A DNA stretch of 64,000 nt from JAEYXS01 sp943367715. GTDB lineage: Bacteria > Verrucomicrobiota > Verrucomicrobiia > Limisphaerales > JAEYXS01. Positions within the stretch are counted from its first letter, which is position 1. Each line of letters opens with the position of its first letter. Below are positions 7,899 to 15,247 of the stretch, in pieces. The position numbers and the translations under genes were made by a program. Location: NCBI GenBank assembly GCA_943367715.1, contig CALRJY020000020.1, forward strand, positions 1 to 64,000, in the 5' to 3' direction. Below the pieces are notes generated by a model. The model was given only the letters and a program-made list of their open reading frames with translations. It did no database searches and was not told the origin of the DNA.

Positions 7899-9002
7899 AT
7901 GCATATCCTCGGCCTCATGTCCGGCACCAGCATCGACGCAGTGGACTGCGCCCTCTGCACCATTACCTGGTCCACCATGAAGCTCGACGAACTCTGGTCC
8001 GTCCCGTTCCCGAAAGCCCTGCAAAAACGCCTCCACGCCGCCGCTGCAAATAACGTCAGCACCTACGAACTCGGCCAACTCCAACACGACCTCGGCCGCT
8101 TCTACGCCCAAGCCGCTACCAGCCATCCTGCATCCAAACGAGCCAAAGCCATCGGCCTCCACGGCCAAACCATTTTCCACAACGCCGACCGCAAAGCCCC
8201 CGCCACCTGGCAGATCGGCGAACCCGCTTACCTCGCGCGAGCCCTTCGTGTTCCCATCGTCTATAACTTCCGCGCGAACGACCTCGCCGCCGGAGGGCAG
8301 GGCGCACCGCTCGCCACCATGTTCCACGTCCGCGCCTTCGCCCAGAAAGGCCAGCACGTCTGCGTGAACAACCTCGGCGGCATCAGCAACGTCACCTCCA
8401 TTGACTGGCGCAACGCGAAAGCCGCCTCACCGAAAATCCAAGCCTTCGACACCGGCCCCGCCAACGTCCTCCTCGACCTCGCCCTGCGCGAGCACACCCG
8501 CGGTAAAAAGTTCTACGATAAAAACGGCCGCCTTGCCCGCCAAGGCAAAGTGAATGAACCCCTCCTGCGCGACTGGCTGAAGCATCCTTACTTCCGCAAG
8601 GCCCCGCCGAAAAGCACCGGCCGCGAACTCTTCGGCGAACCCTTCTGGCGCAAACACGCGAAGCGCCTGAACGCCCTCACCATCGCCGACCGCCTCGCCA
8701 CCCTCACCGAATTCACCGCCGCTTCTCTCGCACTGAACTACACGAAACATCTCCCGCAACCCATCGACCAAGTCATCCTCTGTGGCGGCGGCGCGCTGAA
8801 CAGCTTTCTGCGCGAACGCATCGAGACGAATCTTAACACCTTGGCGTGCCCCACTGATACCCTCGGCTGGCCCACCCAAAGCATCGAAGCCGCCGCCTTC
8901 GCCCTCTTAGCTTGGCAACGTCTCCACGGCGTCCCCGGCAATCTCCCCAGCACCACGGGAGCTAGCGAAGCATGCCTCCTCGGCTGCATCTGCGAGGTCT
9001 AA
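7899..9002 (+). CDS. anmK: Anhydro-N-acetylmuramic acid kinase
   Basis: A 367-residue ASKHA-fold kinase that converts 1,6-anhydro-MurNAc plus ATP to MurNAc-6-phosphate in peptidoglycan recycling. Diagnostic segments are GLMSGTSIDAVDCAL at the N-terminus, IGLHGQTIFHN, NLGGISNVT, FDTGPANVLLD and the late CGGGALNSFL. Length equals that of the E. coli enzyme. MurQ, the usual next step, is not in this window. Cytoplasmic. Confidence 0.96.
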   Translation: MHILGLMSGTSIDAVDCALCTITWSTMKLDELWSVPFPKALQKRLHAAAANNVSTYELGQLQHDLGRFYAQAATSHPASKRAKAIGLHGQTIFHNADRKAPATWQIGEPAYLARALRVPIVYNFRANDLAAGGQGAPLATMFHVRAFAQKGQHVCVNNLGGISNVTSIDWRNAKAASPKIQAFDTGPANVLLDLALREHTRGKKFYDKNGRLARQGKVNEPLLRDWLKHPYFRKAPPKSTGRELFGEPFWRKHAKRLNALTIADRLATLTEFTAASLALNYTKHLPQPIDQVILCGGGALNSFLRERIETNLNTLACPTDTLGWPTQSIEAAAFALLAWQRLHGVPGNLPSTTGASEACLLGCICEV

Positions 9003-9024
9003 AGGGGCGCTGCCGCAGTTCCTT

Positions 9025-9672
9025 TTATTGAGCCGTCTTCCAACTCTCCGTCAGGTAATCCGTCTTTTGATGCCTCGAATGGCAGTCCAGACACGACGCG
9101 ATTTTGCCACGAGCAGTAACGGTTTTCGCGTCCCCACTAAGTACGAGAAATTCCCAATCACCACCTTCAGGATTGTAGCCGGGTCCACGTTTTAACATGC
9201 CTGTGAAAAGTTCGGTGCCGCTGCCGTCGGCATGGCTGGATTTCTCCTTGAGCACCAATGTTCCCTCTGGATACACGCGATTCTTCTGACTGCCTTGGGC
9301 CAAGTCAGCGGCATCTTGAGAGATATACACTTGGGCATAGCGAATCTTGTTGGCGAGGAGATGTCCTGATGCGCCAATATTCGGTTCTGGCTGCAAATAC
9401 GTTTGCGGATCGCTTAATACCTTTAACTTATCGGATTTTTTAAACCGTGGCATATGGTTTTCTATCTGCGCCGGTGGGGTGCATAATTTAGTGGCCGCAG
9501 CCAGCATTTGCATGGGCTGCTTGGTGAGCTTGGTCAGTTGGCTGCTTCTTTTGTCCGTTAGCTTAGTCAAGTGTCGGTCAGAAACATCCAGTTGAACCGG
9601 CGAACTGTTCGAGATGCAACCGCTCGCGATCAAGACCAACAAGAGTGCTACGCAGTGAAGTTTTTCTTTCAT
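9025..9672 (-). CDS. Cytochrome P460-family lipoprotein
   Basis: A 215-residue protein starting at the ATG at 9672, directly before a lipoprotein signal (LLLVLIASGC). The second half has the P460 pattern YPEGTLVLKEK, GDWEFLVLSG and a C-terminal heme-c motif CLDCH, so it should bind one covalent heme in the periplasm. Founding P460 proteins oxidise hydroxylamine or NO; others in organotrophs have no known substrate. It is the last gene of the minus-strand run that begins at 13791, 26 bp after the membrane acyltransferase. Its link to sugar metabolism is unclear. Confidence 0.85.
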   Translation of the reverse strand: MKEKLHCVALLLVLIASGCISNSSPVQLDVSDRHLTKLTDKRSSQLTKLTKQPMQMLAAATKLCTPPAQIENHMPRFKKSDKLKVLSDPQTYLQPEPNIGASGHLLANKIRYAQVYISQDAADLAQGSQKNRVYPEGTLVLKEKSSHADGSGTELFTGMLKRGPGYNPEGGDWEFLVLSGDAKTVTARGKIASCLDCHSRHQKTDYLTESWKTAQ

Positions 9673-9698
9673 AGCTTTGCCGGATTCTTCTCTCGGTT

Positions 9699-10898
9699 TT
9701 ACACCTTCAAAAAAATCTTCCGCCGATACATCCACAGCAGCATCAGCCAGAGAACCAGTAACGTGGCCGCCCCCATAAAGATCGGCTCATACGGCGCGCC
9801 GAAAACCTTGAACGCCTCCTGTCCGAACACCGTCTTCAGCATCTTCATGATGAAGCTCTCAAACAGATGCGCCATCACATAGGCTGCAATGGAGTTCGCG
9901 CCGACGACCATGAGTGGAAACGCCCAGCCACGCCGCTGCCGGATATCCATGAGTGCATAAAAGCCCGCGAGGAAAAGGAAGCACCAGCCACCACTGAACA
10001 GCACCCAGCTCGGCGTCCAGATGCGCTTCACCACCGGGCAAATCCCCAAGACACCCAAGAGCCACCCACTCGCCAGCCCGATGACTCCCGCCACCGCAAA
10101 CCATTTCACCTTGTCCCAAGCCGTCCGTTCACTGCGCAAGATGCCACCGGCAATAAGTCCGAGAATCATCGTGCCCAACGTAGGGATAAAACTGAGCGTC
10201 GCATATCCGCCACCATTGAATTCAAACGGTTTCTCGCGCGGGAAGAGATTCATCCACCACGTATCAAAGGCCCACGCCAGATTGCTGTTCTTCTGCCAAT
10301 GAGCAGCGAAACCCGTAAAACCATAAGTATCCAGCCATTCCTTCGACACGTTGACCTTGGCGTACGCGAACTCAGTGGTTGGAAAAGGGTGAAGCGCAAA
10401 CGCTGCCCAGTATCCGACAAGGATAACCACGAGTGCCGCCCATTGCACCTTCACCGAGCGTTGCCCGAGGATGAAGAGAAAGCCATAGCCCAAACCGATC
10501 TGCGAGAGCGTGTCCTCGAATGTCCAATTCAGCATCGGCTTTCCGACGGACCGCAGTAAGACGCCGAGCAATACCAGCACCAGCGCCCGCCAAAATGCAT
10601 GTAGCGTGAGTTGCGTCGCTGATTGTCCCTTTGCTGTGCGGCTAGCGAGTGAGAAGGGCAGGGCCACGCCGACGAGGAACGAGAACGAGGGTTGGATCAG
10701 GTCATGCAGCGTACAGCCAACCCAATCCACGTGATACTGGCAATAAGCGAGGAAGCCCCACACTTCGCTACTTGGAAAAGCCTTCGCTACCGAGCTGAAC
10801 CGCAGCACCTCCGCCATCATCAGGAACATCACCATCCCACGATAAGCATCCACCGACGCCAGACGTTCGGTTGGAGAGGTCTGAGGCGTGGGATTCAT
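9699..10898 (-). CDS. HGSNAT-like membrane acyltransferase (DUF5009/COG4299)
   Basis: A 399-residue polytopic protein with about ten to twelve membrane helices. It opens with RLASVDAYRGMVMFL and then HVDWVGCTLHDLI, matching the N-terminal signature and probable catalytic His of the heparan-alpha-glucosaminide N-acetyltransferase family. Members carry acetyl groups from cytoplasmic acetyl-CoA across the membrane to sugars; the bacterial substrates are unknown. It lies 9 bp downstream of the FucU-like gene in a compact sugar-related run, which suggests acetylation or deacetylation of a carbohydrate being imported or built. Confidence 0.85.
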   Translation of the reverse strand: MNPTPQTSPTERLASVDAYRGMVMFLMMAEVLRFSSVAKAFPSSEVWGFLAYCQYHVDWVGCTLHDLIQPSFSFLVGVALPFSLASRTAKGQSATQLTLHAFWRALVLVLLGVLLRSVGKPMLNWTFEDTLSQIGLGYGFLFILGQRSVKVQWAALVVILVGYWAAFALHPFPTTEFAYAKVNVSKEWLDTYGFTGFAAHWQKNSNLAWAFDTWWMNLFPREKPFEFNGGGYATLSFIPTLGTMILGLIAGGILRSERTAWDKVKWFAVAGVIGLASGWLLGVLGICPVVKRIWTPSWVLFSGGWCFLFLAGFYALMDIRQRRGWAFPLMVVGANSIAAYVMAHLFESFIMKMLKTVFGQEAFKVFGAPYEPIFMGAATLLVLWLMLLWMYRRKIFLKV

Positions 10899-10907
10899 AT
10901 CGTGATT

Positions 10908-11351
10908 CTATGTCCGGCAGCCCATGGTGAGCAGCACATTTCCCCAGAGCGCCTGGTCGCCTGTCTGGATGGTCAGCACATGATCGGGCGATTCCACCAC
11001 TTTGTAGAAATCCCACTTGGAGATCGGCTCCAGCTTCAGCTTGAGCTTCGATTCCTTGATGATCTGGCGATACTCCGCCCAGATCGGCGGTTCACCTTTC
11101 TGCGCGTAAGCGTCATCCGGCGGAATGCCCATCGTGTTAACGAAATCCACCGGCACCGCACTCAGCAAAGCACGCAAAGCCTGCGAGACGGTGATGACTC
11201 CAGGAGATAGGTTCATGCACACGACCTCAGCATTCGGGCCTTTCTTGGTCGAGGCAGGATAATTGCCATCAGCGATCAGGATGGAGGAGTGGTGGCCAGC
11301 GCGGGCTAGCACTTCGTTGATCTTCGGGTGGATGAGTTGATGCTTTAACAC
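10908..11351 (-). CDS. RbsD/FucU-family sugar mutarotase (FucU-like)
   Basis: A 147-residue protein of the RbsD/FucU family, which interconverts anomers of free sugars. Family marks are ARAGHHSSILIADGN with the catalytic His near residue 20, MNLSPGV, and the C-terminal TGDQALWGNVLLTMG. The middle part is nearer to FucU (fucose mutarotase) than to RbsD. It sits 18 bp after the TIM-barrel isomerase gene, and a second paralogue lies on the other side of that gene. Confidence 0.88.
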   Translation of the reverse strand: MLKHQLIHPKINEVLARAGHHSSILIADGNYPASTKKGPNAEVVCMNLSPGVITVSQALRALLSAVPVDFVNTMGIPPDDAYAQKGEPPIWAEYRQIIKESKLKLKLEPISKWDFYKVVESPDHVLTIQTGDQALWGNVLLTMGCRT

Positions 11352-11369
11352 GGTTAGAATTTTTCAGGG

Positions 11370-12182
11370 TTAAGCCGTCAATCGCTTAAAACTCTCAATG
11401 GTCTGCTTCCCAGCCGTGTTTTCATCCGGCAATGGCAATATCTCAGCGGAAAGGTAACCGGTATAGCCAATATCTTTCAATGCCTTGATGACCGGCGGCA
11501 TATCCGTGTGGCCGAGGCCGATAGCACGACGATTATTATCGGCGAAATGCACATGGCCGACTTTGTCACCCGCGAGACGGAGTGCCGCCGGAATATCCGC
11601 TTCCTCAATATTCATGTGAAAGAGATCGCAGAGCAATTTCACATTTTGCGTGCGTAACGGCTTCAGGAATTCCAAAGCGTCGTGGACGTTGTTGAAGAGA
11701 TTCGTCTCGTAGCGGTTCAGGAACTCGTAAAGGAACGGCACACCCAGCGCATGCGCGCGTGGTGCGAGCTGTTCCAGCGCCTCGGCCAGCCACCCGAAAG
11801 CCTGCTCACGTGTGACGCCGTCTCCATGACGTCCTTGCATAGAGCCAAGGATAGCGGGCGCGCCGAAGGCTCCGGCGAAATCAATCACGCTACCCACAAA
11901 ATCCCGTGCCCGTCGGCGTTGTGTGGCATCAGGATCGGTCAGCCGCAGCTTGTGCGCCACCCAACCAGCGCCTGTGCCCATGGCGGCGAGCTTGAGATTG
12001 TGCTTGGTCAGCAGCGATCGGATTTCTTTGGCGTTCAGGTCTTCCACGGAACGGGGAAAGATTTCCACGGCATCGAAACCGAGTGCAGCAGCCTTGGCCA
12101 TGCTGGCGTCGAGATTGTCCCAATAGACGAATGGACCGCCTTTGGCTTCCGGGCAGAGTGAAATAGTGATGGCAGACTTCAT
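11370..12182 (-). CDS. TIM-barrel sugar isomerase/epimerase (hydroxypyruvate isomerase/tagatose epimerase family)
   Basis: A 270-residue AP-endonuclease-2-like barrel. Metal ligands are seen in order: E in YEFLNRYETNLFNN, D and H in CDLFHMNIEE, H in GHVHFADNNR and E in LSAEILPLPD. The NRYET segment is typical of keto-sugar 3-epimerases and related isomerases. With mutarotase genes 15 bp upstream and 18 bp downstream, it most likely acts on the open-chain or anomer-specific form of the same sugar. The exact substrate is not predictable. Confidence 0.87.
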   Translation of the reverse strand: MKSAITISLCPEAKGGPFVYWDNLDASMAKAAALGFDAVEIFPRSVEDLNAKEIRSLLTKHNLKLAAMGTGAGWVAHKLRLTDPDATQRRRARDFVGSVIDFAGAFGAPAILGSMQGRHGDGVTREQAFGWLAEALEQLAPRAHALGVPFLYEFLNRYETNLFNNVHDALEFLKPLRTQNVKLLCDLFHMNIEEADIPAALRLAGDKVGHVHFADNNRRAIGLGHTDMPPVIKALKDIGYTGYLSAEILPLPDENTAGKQTIESFKRLTA

Positions 12183-12197
12183 GAATGTTAAATCAGA

Positions 12198-12587
12198 TCA
12201 AGCAGAGACGAGGACCATGTTGCTGTAAATCGTATCGTCACCCGTGCGGATGATGCCGATGGCGGCAGGCACTCGCAGCTTCAAGTGCGCATGCGGCTCG
12301 AAGGTTGTCTTCACCCCCCGCAGCGCTTTTGCGAAGACATCCCGCATTTTTTTGGGATTATGCGAATTGAACTCCTCCGCCATGTATATCTCACCGCATT
12401 TCCACACGGGCAGAATAGCGTCGAGCAACTGCAGGGTGGTCGGCACGCCTTGAACGAGCGACAGATCCACGATCTCAATCCCCGGCCAGAAGGGGAATGC
12501 GTAGTCGGCGATGACCAGCGTGTTCGTATGTCGCACACGGGCGAGCAACGAGCGCAGTTGCGGGTTGAGGATGCCTTCAGTCAGCAT
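12198..12587 (-). CDS. RbsD/FucU-family sugar mutarotase (RbsD-like)
   Basis: A 129-residue protein with the family pattern LLARVRHTNTLVIADYAFP (catalytic His near residue 20), IVDLSLVQGVPT, and the end RTGDDTIYSNMVLVSA. Its size is close to D-ribose pyranase RbsD (139). It is upstream of and 15 bp from the isomerase gene. It and the copy at 10908 are diverged paralogues in one operon, so they may act on two sugars or on two anomeric steps. Confidence 0.85.
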   Translation of the reverse strand: MLTEGILNPQLRSLLARVRHTNTLVIADYAFPFWPGIEIVDLSLVQGVPTTLQLLDAILPVWKCGEIYMAEEFNSHNPKKMRDVFAKALRGVKTTFEPHAHLKLRVPAAIGIIRTGDDTIYSNMVLVSA

Positions 12588-12651
12588 AAGCGGAACACGG
12601 CTGAAGCTAAAGACGGGAGGGGAAGGGCGTCAAGGCAAGGGAAATGCCTGC

Positions 12652-13791
12652 TCAGGCTGATTCCACCAGCTTGCCGCCGGGAGATACGTTGTAATAAGTG
12701 CCGCGCCAGACGATACGCGTGGTGAGAAAGGAAAGCGCCCACATCATCACTTGGCAGATATCCTTCACGGGAACCAGCCATAGCCAAGGAGTGTGCGAGT
12801 TGCTGCGGGTCAGCATTTGCTGATTCGCACTGGCGGTGTAGATACGGATGCAGAGAAACGTTGCGACGGCCATGGCCACGGATGTCGTGGGATTCACCAG
12901 CAGCCAGAGCAGCGGCCAGAGCGTGGCGTTGCTCAGTATGCTCATGAAATACGGCGCCGGCTGGCAGATACGGATGGTGCGCGCCCAGCGGAATTGATGT
13001 TGCCAGACTTCGCTCCACGTCATCGGCTGCGAGCGGCACTCTACGACATGTCCTGATAATTCGATCCGGTAGCCGCGACGCGCAATGAGGTTGCCCAGTC
13101 GATAATCATCCGCCAGATACTCGGCAAGTTCTTCAAACCCACCGATCTCTTTAAGCTGTTTCTCCCGCGTGATCATCACCGCACCCAGGGCGAAATCGAT
13201 GGGTTTGAGGGAGCGGGACTGAAGTACCTGGCTCCAGAAATCACCGTTGATGGCCACCGCCTCCCAGCGCATCGCCGGAGTCAACGGTTCTCCCAGTTGA
13301 TAGAAGAAGTTCACCAAGCCCACTTTTTCATCAGCTAGTAGAGGAAGATTTTGCTCCAAGAAATCCGGGCTGACGAAGACGTCGGCATCGCTGATGACGA
13401 TGATGTCATGCTTGGCCTCGCGGCGGAGTTGAATCAGGGAAGAGACTTTGGCGTTTGTGCCAAGCTTATGGTGGCAATGGATCAACTGGGCATCAACGGC
13501 CGGAAACTCCTGGCGCAGTTTCTCGACGATGGAACAGACGGAGTCATTCAGATCCGCCACTCCTAGAAGAATTTGGACCGGTCCCCGATAATTTTGCGTG
13601 AACCAGCTCCGCAAGCAGTCCTCGGTGCCGGGTTCGATTCCTTTGAGCGGCTTCAGCAGAGTGACCGCAGGAGCATTGTTGTTCGGCTGGCTTTTACGGT
13701 GTAAGACAAAGCGACGCGCTACAATGTGTTGCCACACAGTGAGCCCGCAACTTAAGGTTGCCAGTACCGCCAAGATCAGCTTCCACGCCAT
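12652..13791 (-). CDS. HpnI-like family 2 glycosyltransferase (ceramide glucosyltransferase family)
   Basis: A 379-residue membrane glycosyltransferase. An N-terminal helix is followed by a GT-A domain with the ordered motifs LLKPLKG, SDADV (metal-binding), LADDYRLG (catalytic Asp) and QHQFRWART (the Q-x-x-R-W lipid-processive signature), then several C-terminal helices. HpnI adds N-acetylglucosamine to bacteriohopanetetrol; ceramide glucosyltransferases share this fold. No other hopanoid gene is in the window, so the lipid acceptor is uncertain. It may head the minus-strand sugar run, with 64 bp before the RbsD-like gene. Confidence 0.85.
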   Translation of the reverse strand: MAWKLILAVLATLSCGLTVWQHIVARRFVLHRKSQPNNNAPAVTLLKPLKGIEPGTEDCLRSWFTQNYRGPVQILLGVADLNDSVCSIVEKLRQEFPAVDAQLIHCHHKLGTNAKVSSLIQLRREAKHDIIVISDADVFVSPDFLEQNLPLLADEKVGLVNFFYQLGEPLTPAMRWEAVAINGDFWSQVLQSRSLKPIDFALGAVMITREKQLKEIGGFEELAEYLADDYRLGNLIARRGYRIELSGHVVECRSQPMTWSEVWQHQFRWARTIRICQPAPYFMSILSNATLWPLLWLLVNPTTSVAMAVATFLCIRIYTASANQQMLTRSNSHTPWLWLVPVKDICQVMMWALSFLTTRIVWRGTYYNVSPGGKLVESA

Positions 13792-13861
13792 TCCGGGAAT
13801 AGGGTAGCCTCTCTAAGGCTAATTGCAAAGCGACGACTGCGTTACACGCGTTGCCCTCATC

Positions 13862-15079
13862 CTACATCTGGTCGGAAGTGGTGACCGCCAGCAATTCCTC
13901 AAACGTAGTTTCTCCGCGCAAGACGCGGCGCAGGCCGGTATCGTAAAGGGTGAGCATCCCGGCTTCGGTGGCGATCTCCTGCAATACGCGGTTGGGTTGC
14001 TTGTTCATCGCGGCTGCACGGAACTTCTCGTTCGGGATCAACAACTCGGTGATGACCGTGCGGCCTAGGAAGCCAACATTATTGCAATGTTCGCAACCAC
14101 TGCCCATCCGGAACTGCGCCTCGTCGATGATATGGGGCGGCAGTTTTTCCAGCAAAGCTGCTGCCGGTTCGTAAGGCACCAGGCAATAAGGGCAGTTCTT
14201 GCGCACCAACCGGACACCTAGCACACCGATGATACTAGAGCAGAGCAGGAAGGGCTCGATGTCCATGTTCACCATACGGGCATAGACACCTGCGGTGCTG
14301 CCCGAGTGGATCGTGCTGATGACCAAATGGCCCGTCAGACCGGCCTGAACCGCGATGGATGCCGTATCCGCATCGCGGATCTCACCGATCATGATCACTT
14401 CCGGGTCCTGGCGCAGCAGAGAACGCAGCGCGATCGGGTAGGTGAACCCCGTCGGCGGATTCAACTGCGACTGGCTGACCATGGCCAACGGCGCTTCCAC
14501 CGGGTCTTCCACGGTGCTGATGCTGATGGAGGATCCGTGTTTCTGGATCAAATGGTAAATGGAAGCATAGATTGCCGTGGTTTTGCCGGAACCCGTGGGA
14601 CCGTTCAGCAAAATCAGGCCGCTCGGCTTCTCCAGCAATTGCAGGAAGTTATCCAGAATATCATCTTCAAAACCCAAAAGCTTGAGATCGAATTTCCGGT
14701 TGCGCGGGTCGAAGATACGGATCACCGCTTTTTCACCATTGATGAGCGGGAAGATGGAGACACGGAGGGTGACTCCGCCAAATTCAGGGGGCAGGCTGGC
14801 GCGTCCGTCCTGGGGCATGCCCTTCTCGAAAGACTTCAGGTCTGCCATGATCTTGAAGCGGGCGATGACCTTTTCCATAAGGTCGAGCGGCAGATGCTCC
14901 ATCACGGTCAACTGGCCGTTGACACGGATACGGACCACCAAAGTGCTTTCCCACGGCTCGACATGGATGTCGCTGGTCTTGGCTTCCAGGGCATCCATCA
15001 CGATGTAATTCACCAAAGTGGCGATTTCGATCTGTTGCCCTTGGGTCTCCGAGTGCAGGTAATTGGCCGTATGGCTCAC
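13862..15079 (-). CDS. Short GspE/PilB-type secretion ATPase
   Basis: A 405-residue ATPase of the type II secretion/type IV pilus assembly class. It has KTSDIHVEP near the start, Walker A GPTGSGKTT, the Asp box STVEDPVE, Walker B VIMIGEIRDADTA, the His box HLVISTIHSGS, and a four-Cys zinc site (CPYC and CEHC). It lacks the roughly 150-residue N-terminal MshEN/N1 domain of full-length PilB or GspE (usually 550 or more residues). No pilin, PilC or PilM gene is adjacent, so it is an orphan here. It likely powers a type IV filament encoded elsewhere. Confidence 0.9.
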   Translation of the reverse strand: MSHTANYLHSETQGQQIEIATLVNYIVMDALEAKTSDIHVEPWESTLVVRIRVNGQLTVMEHLPLDLMEKVIARFKIMADLKSFEKGMPQDGRASLPPEFGGVTLRVSIFPLINGEKAVIRIFDPRNRKFDLKLLGFEDDILDNFLQLLEKPSGLILLNGPTGSGKTTAIYASIYHLIQKHGSSISISTVEDPVEAPLAMVSQSQLNPPTGFTYPIALRSLLRQDPEVIMIGEIRDADTASIAVQAGLTGHLVISTIHSGSTAGVYARMVNMDIEPFLLCSSIIGVLGVRLVRKNCPYCLVPYEPAAALLEKLPPHIIDEAQFRMGSGCEHCNNVGFLGRTVITELLIPNEKFRAAAMNKQPNRVLQEIATEAGMLTLYDTGLRRVLRGETTFEELLAVTTSDQM

Positions 15080-15191
15080 AATATGTCCTTGTTAGCGATT
15101 GAACTGTCCCACCGTTAGCCAGCCTCGCGGCAAAAGTCAGCAACAAAACAACCGGGAAGGAAGTTTTCTTGTTCCGTTCAGACCGTAACGC

Positions 15192-15219
15192 AAAAGGCGC
15201 GAGGCAATCGCCTCGCGCC
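15192..15219 (-). terminator. Intrinsic terminator of the beta-helix gene
   Basis: The arms GGCGCGAGGC (15196-15205) and GCCTCGCGCC (15210-15219) form a perfect 10-bp stem with a 4-nt loop. Read on minus, the stem is followed by TTTTG. It lies 29 bp past the stop of the 15248-18550 gene. Confidence 0.8.
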
Positions 15220-15247
15220 CTGATGTAATTCGCTGAACCTTGCCTGA

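Noticed and set aside
13631..13641. tRNA T-loop-like GGTTCGATTCC
   Set aside because: It lies inside the HpnI-like coding frame and no matching acceptor or anticodon stem surrounds it.
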